A stretch of DNA of 64,000 bases from JALHMQ01 sp037441125 (GTDB taxonomy: Bacteria > Pseudomonadota > Gammaproteobacteria > Burkholderiales > Burkholderiaceae_F). Shown here in pieces: positions 8,654 through 18,911 of this stretch (position 1 is its first letter; each line of letters begins with the position of its first letter). Position numbers and translations under genes: made by a program. The notes beneath the pieces are model-generated. The model saw nothing but the letters and a program-made list of their open reading frames with translations. It was not told the origin of the DNA and did no database searches. Where the stretch lies: positions 1 to 64,000 of the forward strand of contig JBBIST010000003.1 in NCBI GenBank assembly GCA_037441125.1, read 5' to 3'.

Positions 8654-9463
8654 TCAGCGCGGCTGCGGTCCGACCAGATCGCGATAGGCGTGCCAGGTCG
8701 CGTGGCCGACGATCGGCGCCGCCAGCAGCAGCCCGATGAACAGGGTCGCGAAGCCGGCGCCGATCACGAGCACGATCAGGATCGCCCACAGCAGCAGCGG
8801 CCAGAAGTTCTCGAACAGCGCGCGCACGCTGGTCAGTGCCGCGACCACGGCATCGGTGCCGCGGTCGAGCATCATCGGCACGCTGACGACGCTGATCGCG
8901 AACACGATCGCCGCGAACACGCTGCCGACCGCGAAGTAGATGGCGATGAAGTCCCAGTGCTCGGGCGACAGCACGCGCGCGAGGAAGTTGTCGAGGGTCG
9001 GCATGGCGCTGGTGTAGAACAGCGCGAACACCACCAGCGAGGCGCGAGCCCAGACCAGCATCACGATCGTGAGCATCAGCGCGAACAGCGAAAAGGCGCC
9101 GAGGTTGGCGCGAAACGCGGTCAGGGTCGCAAGCAGCCGCACCGGCTCGCCGCGCTCGAGGCGGCGGCTGATGTCGTACAGGCCGACGCACAGAAAGGGA
9201 CCGAGCAGCAGGAAGCCGCCGGTGAGCGCCGACGAGTACTCGTACGCGTAGCGGAACACGATGTGGATCAGCCAGCCCATGAGCGCGAACAAGGCGCCGT
9301 AGAACAGGCTCGCAGCCGGTGCGCGGCGCAGGTCATTGGCGCCGGCGGCAAGCCAGCGCAGCGGCGCGCCGAGGCCGACCGGGTTGATCGGCGCAAACGG
9401 CGAGCGCGCCGGCTCGGGCGCGGCCGGCGTCGTCGATCGGCGGTCGGTGTCGGCATCGTCCAT
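8654..9463 (-). CDS. DUF2189 family integral membrane protein
   Basis: This 269-aa protein has about six hydrophobic helices, with features of the DUF2189 family: LRWLAAGANDLRRAPAASLF near residue 30, GFLLLGPFLCVGLYDISRRL, and VISVPMMLDRG-like VVSVPMMLDRG. Its function is unknown. ATG 9463 is chosen because GGAG lies about nine bases upstream and the conserved region begins soon after. A longer reading upstream would add 53 low-complexity residues and run into the lpxC promoter region. It is convergent with ftsZ and divergent from lpxC, and the N-terminal 25 residues are hydrophilic. Confidence 0.85.
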   Translation of the reverse strand: MDDADTDRRSTTPAAPEPARSPFAPINPVGLGAPLRWLAAGANDLRRAPAASLFYGALFALMGWLIHIVFRYAYEYSSALTGGFLLLGPFLCVGLYDISRRLERGEPVRLLATLTAFRANLGAFSLFALMLTIVMLVWARASLVVFALFYTSAMPTLDNFLARVLSPEHWDFIAIYFAVGSVFAAIVFAISVVSVPMMLDRGTDAVVAALTSVRALFENFWPLLLWAILIVLVIGAGFATLFIGLLLAAPIVGHATWHAYRDLVGPQPR

Positions 9464-9599
9464 CGAGTGGCTCCAAGGGTCGCCCGGGTCGGCGGCACGG
9501 CGCGCGGCGCTCGCCGCGCTCACCGTGCACAGGCAAGCTGCGGGCGCGCTGCGCCCGACGCCGGGGGCGCGGATTCTGAAAGGCTTAGCCGGACCGCGC

Positions 9600-9636
9600 C
9601 CGCGGCAATGCAGCAGCGACAACTACAATCGACATC
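9600..9636 (+). promoter_or_regulatory. Candidate lpxC promoter with -10 TACAAT
   Basis: TACAAT lies at 9624-9629, seven bases before the lpxC ATG at 9637. A start site 7-8 bases downstream of the -10 would fall on or next to the initiation codon, implying a leaderless or nearly leaderless mRNA. No good -35 (TTGACA-like) is visible 17 bases upstream, and no Shine-Dalgarno precedes the ATG. This is a sequence-based suggestion only. Confidence 0.4.
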
Positions 9637-10545
9637 ATGCTGAAACAAAAGACACTCAAGAACCTCGTTCGCACCGTGGGCATCGGCCTGCACAGCGGCA
9701 GCAAGGTTGAACTGGTCCTGCGACCGGCGGCTGCGAACACCGGCATCGTCTACCGGCGCACCGACGTCGATCCGCCGGTGGACATTCCTGCCGCCGCCGA
9801 ATCGGTGGTCGACGTGCGCATGGCAACCACGCTGGGACGCGACGGCGTGATCGTCGGCACGGTCGAGCACCTGTCGTCGGCGCTCGCCGGCCTCGGCATC
9901 GACAACTGCCATGTCGATGTCGACGCGCCCGAGATCCCGATCATGGACGGCAGCGCCGCCAGCTTCGTGTTCCTGATCCAGTCGGCGGGAATCGTCACCC
10001 AGGAGGCGCCGCGGCGCTTCGTGCGGGTGAAGAAGGCGGTCGAGATCGGCGACGGCGACAAGTGGGTCCGGCTCGAACCCTTCGAGGGCTTCCGGCTCAA
10101 GTTTTCGATCGACTTCAACCATCCGGCGATCGATGCCACCACTCAGGTAGTCGAGGTCGACCTGGCGCACGAGCCGTTCATGGCCTCGGTGGCGCGCGCG
10201 CGCACCTTCGGCTTCGTCAACGAGGTCGAGGCGCTGCGCGCGGCAGGGTTGGCGCTGGGCGGCAACTTCGAAAACGCGATCGTGATGGACGAGTATCGCG
10301 TTCTCAACACCGACGGCCTGCGCTCCGGCGACGAGTTCGCCAAGCACAAGCTGCTCGACGCCATGGGCGATCTGTACGTACTCGGCAAGCCGCTGATCGC
10401 CGCTTACTCGGCGCACAAGGGCGGGCACGCGCTGAACAACCGGCTGCTGCGCGCCTTGCTCGCCGATGCCTCGGCCTACGAGGTGGTGAGCTTCGACGAC
10501 CCGGCGCGCGCGCCGGCCGCCTACCTGCAGCCGGCCTTCGCCTGA
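9637..10545 (+). CDS. lpxC: LpxC, UDP-3-O-acyl-GlcNAc deacetylase
   Basis: LpxC (302 aa) is the zinc-dependent, committed step of lipid A synthesis. The zinc ligands are visible: His78 in GTVEHLSSALAG, and His/Asp in DEFAKHKLLDAMGDLY near 235-250. The catalytic histidine lies in AYSAHKGGHALNNRLL near 263. Length equals the E. coli enzyme. It begins MLKQKTLKN as expected. In Beta- and Gammaproteobacteria lpxC follows ftsZ; here a divergent membrane-protein gene lies between them, so lpxC likely has its own promoter. Confidence 0.97.
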   Translation: MLKQKTLKNLVRTVGIGLHSGSKVELVLRPAAANTGIVYRRTDVDPPVDIPAAAESVVDVRMATTLGRDGVIVGTVEHLSSALAGLGIDNCHVDVDAPEIPIMDGSAASFVFLIQSAGIVTQEAPRRFVRVKKAVEIGDGDKWVRLEPFEGFRLKFSIDFNHPAIDATTQVVEVDLAHEPFMASVARARTFGFVNEVEALRAAGLALGGNFENAIVMDEYRVLNTDGLRSGDEFAKHKLLDAMGDLYVLGKPLIAAYSAHKGGHALNNRLLRALLADASAYEVVSFDDPARAPAAYLQPAFA

Positions 10546-10557
10546 ACGGAGCGCGCG

Positions 10558-10734
10558 TTGGCGCTGTTTCGCGCACTGCTGCTGCTGTTCGTGGTCGCGG
10601 TGTGCGTCTGCGTCGCCGTGTACTTCGTCACCGGTGACCGCAAGTACCTGCGCTGGGCCGGCACCCTGTTGAAGATCGCCGTGGCGACCGGGCTGCTGTT
10701 CTTGGCCGTGCTGCTGTTCGAGCGCCTGGCCTAG
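10558..10734 (+). CDS. Small two-helix membrane protein downstream of lpxC
   Basis: A 58-aa frame starts at TTG 10558 with GGAG about six bases upstream, 12 bases after the lpxC stop. It has two hydrophobic stretches, LFRALLLLFVVAVCVCVAVYF at the N-terminus and TLLKIAVATGLLFLAVLLF at the C-terminus, joined by the polar loop TGDRKYLRW. I do not recognise a named family. Position, spacing, ribosome site and the clean two-helix hairpin make it a credible gene co-transcribed with lpxC. Its TAG stop lies inside a CTAG shared with the stop of the convergent dciA gene. Confidence 0.65.
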   Translation: MALFRALLLLFVVAVCVCVAVYFVTGDRKYLRWAGTLLKIAVATGLLFLAVLLFERLA

Positions 10735-11270
10735 CGTGACTTGCCGCGACCGGTGGGCGCGCGACGCGCCAGCGACTCCTGCAGGCGTTGCGCTGCGCGC
10801 CGCAACGGCGAGTCGGGAAGCTCTTGCGCCAAAGTCCGCGCCAGCGATTGCGCTCCCGCAAGGGCGGGAGGGGGAGGGCGGGGGTTGGACTCGGCGCCGC
10901 CGTCGCCGGAGTCTGGTTGCTGACGCGCGGACGGTTGAGCCGGGTCATCCGACCGTTCGGGGTAGGACCTGCGTCCGGGTTGAACCCGCACGCGAATTTC
11001 AGTAACTTGGGCCCCGCTTTGGTGCAGTCGTCGCAGCATTCCCGGGATGCCTTGCCTCAATTTGGCTGCTTGAGCCGGTGTGCGGGCGTTCAACAGAAGG
11101 ATCCCGTCGCGCAACTCGCAGGCTGACGCGTCCTTGGCGTCGAAGTCCGGCGCCAGAGTCACCAGAGCGTCGTCGAGCAGGCGACCAATCTGGCGGGTGC
11201 GGGCCAGACGCGCGAGTAGTGGCGCGGCCGATGAATCGGCCAAGGCGTCGGCGATCGATCGGGGGGGCAC
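10731..11270 (-). CDS. dciA: DciA (DUF721), replicative helicase loader/operator
   Basis: The 179-aa product carries a DUF721 domain in its N-terminal half: SIADALADSSAAPLLARLA, then the KH-like core with LVTLAPDF, CELRDGILLLNARTPAQAAKLRQ and ITEIRVRVQP-like VTEIRVRVQP. The proline-rich C-terminal half looks disordered. DciA proteins recruit DnaB in bacteria that lack DnaC. The gap downstream of lpxC is its usual site in Betaproteobacteria. GTG 11270 is chosen because the conserved region starts right after it; no strong ribosome site is visible, so the start is uncertain. Its stop shares CTAG with the convergent small gene. Confidence 0.82.
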   Translation of the reverse strand: MPPRSIADALADSSAAPLLARLARTRQIGRLLDDALVTLAPDFDAKDASACELRDGILLLNARTPAQAAKLRQGIPGMLRRLHQSGAQVTEIRVRVQPGRRSYPERSDDPAQPSARQQPDSGDGGAESNPRPPPPALAGAQSLARTLAQELPDSPLRRAAQRLQESLARRAPTGRGKSR

Positions 11271-11331
11271 GTTGGCGCTCGGAGTGTCGCTGGACGGCAC
11301 CGGGCCGTCTCTTTTGGAGGAGTGCAAGCAG

Positions 11332-12351
11332 GTGCAGATTATCCTCGTTGACCGCCGGCTCAAGCAGGCGCGCACGGTCACGCTGACGCGGCGCGCCGTG
11401 GCCCTGGCCGCCGGCGGACTCTTGCTGGCGCTCGTCGTGGCGGTGGTCGGCCTGTCGCTGGCGACGGTGCGCATCAGCACCGAGTTTCGCGTCCCCTTCG
11501 TGCACGAACTGCTGCAGTTGACCTTGCGCGACGAGGTCGAGCGCAAGGATCAGTTCGTGCGCGACAACGTCGCCACCATGGCGCGCAAGCTGGGCGAAAT
11601 GCAGGCGCAGTTGATGCGGCTCGATGCCCTGGGCGAGCGGGTGTCGAAGATGTCGGGGATCCGCCCTGAGGAGTTCAACTTCAAGGAGCTGCCGGGGCGC
11701 GGCGGCAGCGACGGCGCCGGCCGGGCATTGACGCTGGAGGAACTCGAGCAGGAGTTGCAGCGCATCTCGCGTGGTGTGGGCGTTCGCGCCGACTTCATGG
11801 ACGTGGTCGAGTCGGAGCTGATCTCGGCCCAAGTCAGACGCGCGCTGCTGCCGCAGAACACGCCGGTCGCCGAGGGCTTCATCGGCTCCGGCTTCGGCAT
11901 GCGCACCGACCCCTTCACGGGCCAGCTCGCCATGCACGCCGGGGTGGACTTCGCGGCGCCGGTCGGCACACCGATCTTCGCCGCCGCCGGCGGCGTCGTC
12001 AGCAATGCCGAGTTCCACCCGGTGTTCGGCAACGTGGTCGAGGTCGACCACGGTAGCGGTCTGTCGACGCTGTACGCGCACGCGAGCCGGATCGTGGTCA
12101 AGCCGGGCGACATCGTCCGCAAGGGCCAGAAGATCGCCGAAGTGGGATCGACCGGGCGCTCGACCGGGCCGCATCTGCACTTCGAAGTCCATGTCAACGG
12201 CCAACCGCAGAACCCGGCCCGCTTCCTGGCGCAGGCGCGCGACGGCTCGCCGTTCGCGTTCGCTGCACCGCGCCCGGCGCGCGGCGACGCTCGACCGGCA
12301 CAGGTCGACATCAAGGGACTGTCGCAAGCGGCGGCGGCCGCCGGCCGCTAG
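11332..12351 (+). CDS. M23 family zinc metallopeptidase (LytM/EnvC-like), membrane anchored
   Basis: This 339-aa protein has a short basic N-terminus, one membrane segment at about residues 25-47 and a coiled-coil-like stretch. The C-terminal M23 domain has zinc ligands in MHAGVDFAAP (HxxxD) and in STGPHLHFEVHVNG (HxH). Such enzymes cleave peptidoglycan cross-bridges, or activate amidases, in the periplasm. GTG 11332 gives the usual beginning QIILVDRRLKQARTVTL; GGAGG lies 11 bases upstream. Upstream codons in the same frame belong to the antisense of dciA. In Betaproteobacteria this gene commonly sits between dciA and secA. Confidence 0.92.
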   Translation: MQIILVDRRLKQARTVTLTRRAVALAAGGLLLALVVAVVGLSLATVRISTEFRVPFVHELLQLTLRDEVERKDQFVRDNVATMARKLGEMQAQLMRLDALGERVSKMSGIRPEEFNFKELPGRGGSDGAGRALTLEELEQELQRISRGVGVRADFMDVVESELISAQVRRALLPQNTPVAEGFIGSGFGMRTDPFTGQLAMHAGVDFAAPVGTPIFAAAGGVVSNAEFHPVFGNVVEVDHGSGLSTLYAHASRIVVKPGDIVRKGQKIAEVGSTGRSTGPHLHFEVHVNGQPQNPARFLAQARDGSPFAFAAPRPARGDARPAQVDIKGLSQAAAAAGR

Positions 12352-12608
12352 CGCGCACCGCCGCCCGCGCGGCGTAACGCTCGCTGATCGCTACCCGGCA
12401 GTTCGCCTGGCAGCACGTCGCGCCGGTCCCGGCGACCCCCTATGCAATAATTTCCGGCTTTCGCGCCGCGGCACTTCAGGGGCGCACTCTTGCATGTCCT
12501 GCCGCCGGGGATGACCGAGCGCGCGGCCGCGCGCGAACGCGCCAGCGGCACGCGGCGCCACACAGCGCGAGGCAGCGACACGCACCGGCACGCAGGGGCA
12601 GCCCGTCG
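12352..12608 (+). promoter_or_regulatory. Intergenic leader upstream of secA
   Basis: This 257-base gap probably holds the secA promoter. An extended -10-like TGCAATAAT occurs at 12433-12441 in the only AT-rich patch. No convincing -35, SecM-like leader peptide or terminator was found. No clear Shine-Dalgarno precedes the secA ATG. Confidence 0.35.
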
Positions 12609-15380
<2,772 letters not shown>

Positions 15381-15383
15381 TTC

Positions 15384-16613
15384 ATGCCCGTCAATCTCGC
15401 TGCTCCCGATCCTGCAACCCTGATGCCGGTGGCCGGGGTAGAACTCGGCTGGGCCGAGGCCGGCATGCGCAAGGCGGCGCGCAAGGACCTGCTGCTGATC
15501 CGGATCGCCCCCGGCGCTGTGGTGGGCGCGGTGTTCACCGCGAACCGCTTCTGCGCCGCGCCGGTGCAGGCGTGCCGCACGCATCTTGCGAGCGGCCGCG
15601 GCGTGCGCGCGCTGGTGATCAACACCGGTTGCGCCAATGCCGGCACCGGTGAGCCGGGACTGGAGGCGGCGCGCGCTTCATGCCAGGCGGTGGCCGCGCT
15701 GCTCGGCTGCGATCCGCTGCAGGTGCTGCCGTTTTCGACCGGCGTGATCATGGAACCGCTGCCGGTCGAACGACTGATCGCGGCACTGCCGCAGGCGGTC
15801 GGCCGCCTGACGCCCAACCACTGGGCGCAAGCGGCGAGCGCGATCATGACCACCGACACCCTGCCCAAGGCCTGTTCAGCGCAGGCGACGGTGGGCGCGC
15901 ACACGGTGACGATCACCGGCATTGCCAAAGGCGCGGGCATGATCAAGCCGAACATGGCGACCATGCTCGGCTTTGTGGCAACCGACGCCGCGGTCGCGCC
16001 GGCGCTGATGCCGGAGCTGACTCGGCGCCTGGCCGACGCCTCGTTCAACCGCATCACGATCGACGGCGACACCTCGACCAACGATTCCTTCGTGCTCATC
16101 GCTACCGGCGCCGTGCCGATGGCGCCGATCGCCTCGTTCGACGATGCGCGCATGCCGGCGCTGCTGGCGGCGCTCACCGCTGTGGCTCAGACGCTGGCGC
16201 AGGCGATCGTGCGCGACGGCGAGGGTGCGACCAAGTTCATCGCGATCACGGTCGAGGGCGCAGCCAGCGAGAGCGAGGCGCGCGCGGTCGCCTACCGGAT
16301 CGCGCACTCGCCGCTGGTCAAGACCGCGTTCTTCGCCTCCGACCCCAACCTGGGACGGATCCTGGCCGCGGTCGGCAACGCCGGCATCGCCGATCTCGAT
16401 CAGTCGCGAGTGCAACTGCATCTGAACGAGGTCTGGGTCGCGCGTGACGGCGGCCGCCACCCCGACTACCGCGAGGCCGATGGCCAGCGCGTGATGCAGG
16501 GCGCCGAGATCGCGGTGCGCGTGCAGCTCGGCCGTGGCAGTGCCCAGACCACCGTCTGGACCTGCGACCTGTCGCACGAGTACGTGTCGATCAACGCCGA
16601 CTATCGAAGCTGA
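15384..16613 (+). CDS. argJ: ArgJ, bifunctional ornithine acetyltransferase/N-acetylglutamate synthase
   Basis: ArgJ (409 aa) recycles the acetyl group in arginine biosynthesis and can also acetylate glutamate. It is an Ntn-type enzyme made as a precursor that self-cleaves before a threonine, visible in KGAGMIKPNMATMLGF (cleavage A-T). INTGCANAGTG, the GDTSTNDSF motif and SDPNLGRILAAVGNAG match the family. The C-terminus EYVSINADYRS is diagnostic. The ATG is three bases after the secA stop, so the two are probably co-transcribed, an arrangement often seen in Betaproteobacteria. Confidence 0.96.
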   Translation: MPVNLAAPDPATLMPVAGVELGWAEAGMRKAARKDLLLIRIAPGAVVGAVFTANRFCAAPVQACRTHLASGRGVRALVINTGCANAGTGEPGLEAARASCQAVAALLGCDPLQVLPFSTGVIMEPLPVERLIAALPQAVGRLTPNHWAQAASAIMTTDTLPKACSAQATVGAHTVTITGIAKGAGMIKPNMATMLGFVATDAAVAPALMPELTRRLADASFNRITIDGDTSTNDSFVLIATGAVPMAPIASFDDARMPALLAALTAVAQTLAQAIVRDGEGATKFIAITVEGAASESEARAVAYRIAHSPLVKTAFFASDPNLGRILAAVGNAGIADLDQSRVQLHLNEVWVARDGGRHPDYREADGQRVMQGAEIAVRVQLGRGSAQTTVWTCDLSHEYVSINADYRS

Positions 16614-16619
16614 CGGCGC

Positions 16620-17498
16620 ATGGACGCCGCCCTGCTCGCGCGTATCGAGTCGCTGCTGGCGCGCCTGGAGCCGCTGCTGCCGCCGCCGCCCGAGCCCTCG
16701 GACTGGTCGGCGCCGGCCTACCGCTGGCGCCTGCGCAGCTACCTGGGCGCCGAGCGTGGCCGCCTGGAGCCGGTGGCGCGACTGGCGCGCATCGACGCCG
16801 CCGACCTGCGGCACATCGACCGGCAGAAGGACGCGCTGCTCGCCAACACCGAGCAGTTCGTGTCCGGCCTGCCGGCCAACAACGCGCTGCTCACCGGCGC
16901 GCGCGGCACCGGCAAGTCGTCGCTGGTGCGCGCCTGTCTGCTCGCTTTCGCCGACCGCGGCCTGCGGCTGATCGAGGTCGACAAGCGCGAACTGGCCGAT
17001 CTGCCCGACATCGCCGCCTGTGTCGCCGACCGGCGCGAGCGCTTCATCCTGTACTGCGACGATCTGTCGTTCGCCGAGGGCGAAGTCGGCTACAAGGCGT
17101 TGAAGGCGGCACTCGACGGCTCGCTCGCCGCCGCCGGCGACAACGTGCTGATCTACGCCACTTCCAACCGCCGGCATTTGATGCCCGAGTTCATGCGCGA
17201 GAACCTCGACAGCCGCTACGAGGACGACGGCGAGATCCACCCGGCCGAGGCGATCGAGGAGAAGGTCTCGCTATCCGAGCGCTTCGGCCTGTGGCTGTCG
17301 TTCCAGCCGTTTCGTCAGGACGACTACCTCGACATCGCCGGCCACTGGCTGCGCCGCTTCGGACTGAGCGAGACGCAGGTGGCCGAGGCGCGCGCCGCGG
17401 CGCTGCAGTTCGCGCTGCAACGCGGTTCGCGTTCCGGGCGCGTGGCGCTGCAGTTTGCGCGCGACCACGCCGGGCGGCTTGCGCTTGCCGCGCGCTGA
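16620..17498 (+). CDS. DUF815 family AAA-type ATPase
   Basis: This 292-aa protein has a P-loop LLTGARGTGKSSLVRACL near residue 90 and Walker B FILYCDDLSF near 143. Other DUF815 landmarks are LKAALDGSLAA, IYATSNRRHLMPEFMREN and EIHPAEAIEEKVSLSERFGLWLSF. It is a cytoplasmic ATPase of unknown biochemical role, distantly related to DnaA/DnaC-type AAA proteins. It starts six bases after argJ and is followed by a nudix hydrolase gene, a conserved betaproteobacterial order. Length and motifs are complete. Confidence 0.92.
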   Translation: MDAALLARIESLLARLEPLLPPPPEPSDWSAPAYRWRLRSYLGAERGRLEPVARLARIDAADLRHIDRQKDALLANTEQFVSGLPANNALLTGARGTGKSSLVRACLLAFADRGLRLIEVDKRELADLPDIAACVADRRERFILYCDDLSFAEGEVGYKALKAALDGSLAAAGDNVLIYATSNRRHLMPEFMRENLDSRYEDDGEIHPAEAIEEKVSLSERFGLWLSFQPFRQDDYLDIAGHWLRRFGLSETQVAEARAAALQFALQRGSRSGRVALQFARDHAGRLALAAR

Positions 17499-17546
17499 GC
17501 GCCGCCGGCGCACGAGCGACGCCGGCGAGCACGAGCCAGTCGCGCC

Positions 17547-18539
17547 GTGAGCGAGGCGCCGCGCGCGCAGCGTGCCGTGACCGAGGTCGCGGTCGGCGTC
17601 CTGCTGCGCGCCGACGGCGCGGCGCTGCTCGCCGACCGGCCGGCCGGCAAGCCCTACGCCGGCTACTGGGAGTTTCCGGGCGGCAAGATCGAGCCGGGCG
17701 AGTCGGTCGCGCATGCGCTGGCGCGCGAGCTGCGCGAGGAACTCGGCGTCGACATCGGCGATGCCGTTCCCTGGGTGCGCTTCGATTTCGACTACCCGCA
17801 CGCCTACGTGCGACTGCACTTCTGCCGCGTCTGGCAGTGGCGCGGCGCACCGCATGCGCGCGAAGGCCAGCGCCTGCAATTCATCCGCCCCGACCAGAGC
17901 CTGCCGCAGCCGCTGCTGCCGGCTGCGGTTCCGGCGCTGCGCTGGCTTGCGCTGCCGGCCGTCGCCGCGCAAGCGACGGTCGACGATTGGCCTGCGGCCG
18001 AGTTGCTGGCGCGCGTCGAGGCCGCGTTCGCCTCCGGATTGCGCATGTTGCTGCTGCGCAGACGCGCCGAAGGCTTGGGCCTCGGCCGGGCGGACACGCG
18101 CGCGCTGATCACCGCGTTGAAGGCCCGGGCCTGTGCTCATGCGGCGCAGGTCGTCGTCGACCCGGGTCTGGCGCGCCTGGGTGTCGGTGAAGGAATCGGT
18201 ATCCATCTCGGTGTGAGCGAGCAGCTTCCGCCCGCGCCGGACAGAGCGGGCGTGTGGGTCGGCACCGACGCCGCGGTCCGGGCCGAGATCGATCGCGCGC
18301 CGGAGCGCGGCTGCGATTTCGCCGTCGTCGGCCCGGTGCTGGCGGACGGTGCCGCTGCCGCTGCGCTGGGCTGGCACGGTCTGGCTGCGCTCGCGCACCA
18401 CGCGCCGCTGCCGCTGCTCGCCGGCGGCGGCCTCGCGCGCGGCGATCTGCAGCGCGCGCAGCAGTGCGGCGCGCACGGACTGCTGCTGCCGCTGGCGGCC
18501 TGGGACGCTCGATCGAGCGATGGCTCGCAGCGCGGCTAA
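17547..18539 (+). CDS. MutT-type nudix hydrolase fused to a ThiE-like domain
   Basis: The N-terminal half (residues 1-135) is a nudix domain with the full box GGKIEPGESVAHAL followed by ARELREELGV (GX5EX7REUXEEXGU), as in MutT, which removes 8-oxo-dGTP. The C-terminal half (about 150-325) resembles thiamine-phosphate synthase, with a TIM-barrel pattern (LLLRRRAEGL, VVDPGLARLGVGEGIGIHL, DFAVVGPVLADG, LLAGGGLARGDL). The ThiE catalytic signature is poorly kept, so thiamine synthesis activity is doubtful. This fusion is widespread in Beta- and Gammaproteobacteria. The GTG start is 48 bases after the DUF815 stop. Confidence 0.88.
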   Translation: MSEAPRAQRAVTEVAVGVLLRADGAALLADRPAGKPYAGYWEFPGGKIEPGESVAHALARELREELGVDIGDAVPWVRFDFDYPHAYVRLHFCRVWQWRGAPHAREGQRLQFIRPDQSLPQPLLPAAVPALRWLALPAVAAQATVDDWPAAELLARVEAAFASGLRMLLLRRRAEGLGLGRADTRALITALKARACAHAAQVVVDPGLARLGVGEGIGIHLGVSEQLPPAPDRAGVWVGTDAAVRAEIDRAPERGCDFAVVGPVLADGAAAAALGWHGLAALAHHAPLPLLAGGGLARGDLQRAQQCGAHGLLLPLAAWDARSSDGSQRG

Positions 18540-18911
18540 TCGGTGCTTCGGATCGAGCGGCGGGAGGTCGAGGTGTCGAGCCGCCGGCGACTGCTCAGGC
18601 CGCGCAGATCAAGCGACGGCACGACGACGGGCCGACGATCCCGTGCTTGCCCGAGCGCGGGCGAGAAGGATGCGCGCCGTAGGCATTTACGCCGGCTTTC
18701 TCCCCGCCCGCGCTTGCCCTAAAATCGCCGCTCAATTTTCGGTACCGGAAACCTGGAAGCAACGGGTCAGCCTGAGCGAGGCAACGCGCAGGCCCTCTCC
18801 CCCGCCAGATCCAATCGACGCGTTCCGCCGGCGCAAGCGGCGGCGCAACTGATCCAGACGCCGCGCACCAGCGCCTGGGTCCCGGACCGATGGGTTGCGG
18901 AGCATCTACCG
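18540..18911 (+). promoter_or_regulatory. Intergenic region upstream of speD-speE with a possible -10
   Basis: There is no credible gene in these 372 bases. A TAAAAT hexamer at 18720-18725 stands out against the GC-rich background and could be a -10 for the speD-speE gene; the matching -35 (TTTCTC at 18697-18702) is weak. A leader of about 180 bases would follow. No riboswitch was recognised. Confidence 0.3.

Noticed and set aside
9464..9622. Longer N-terminus for the DUF2189 protein
   Set aside because: It would add 53 low-complexity residues and overlap the lpxC promoter region; ATG 9463 has its own ribosome site.
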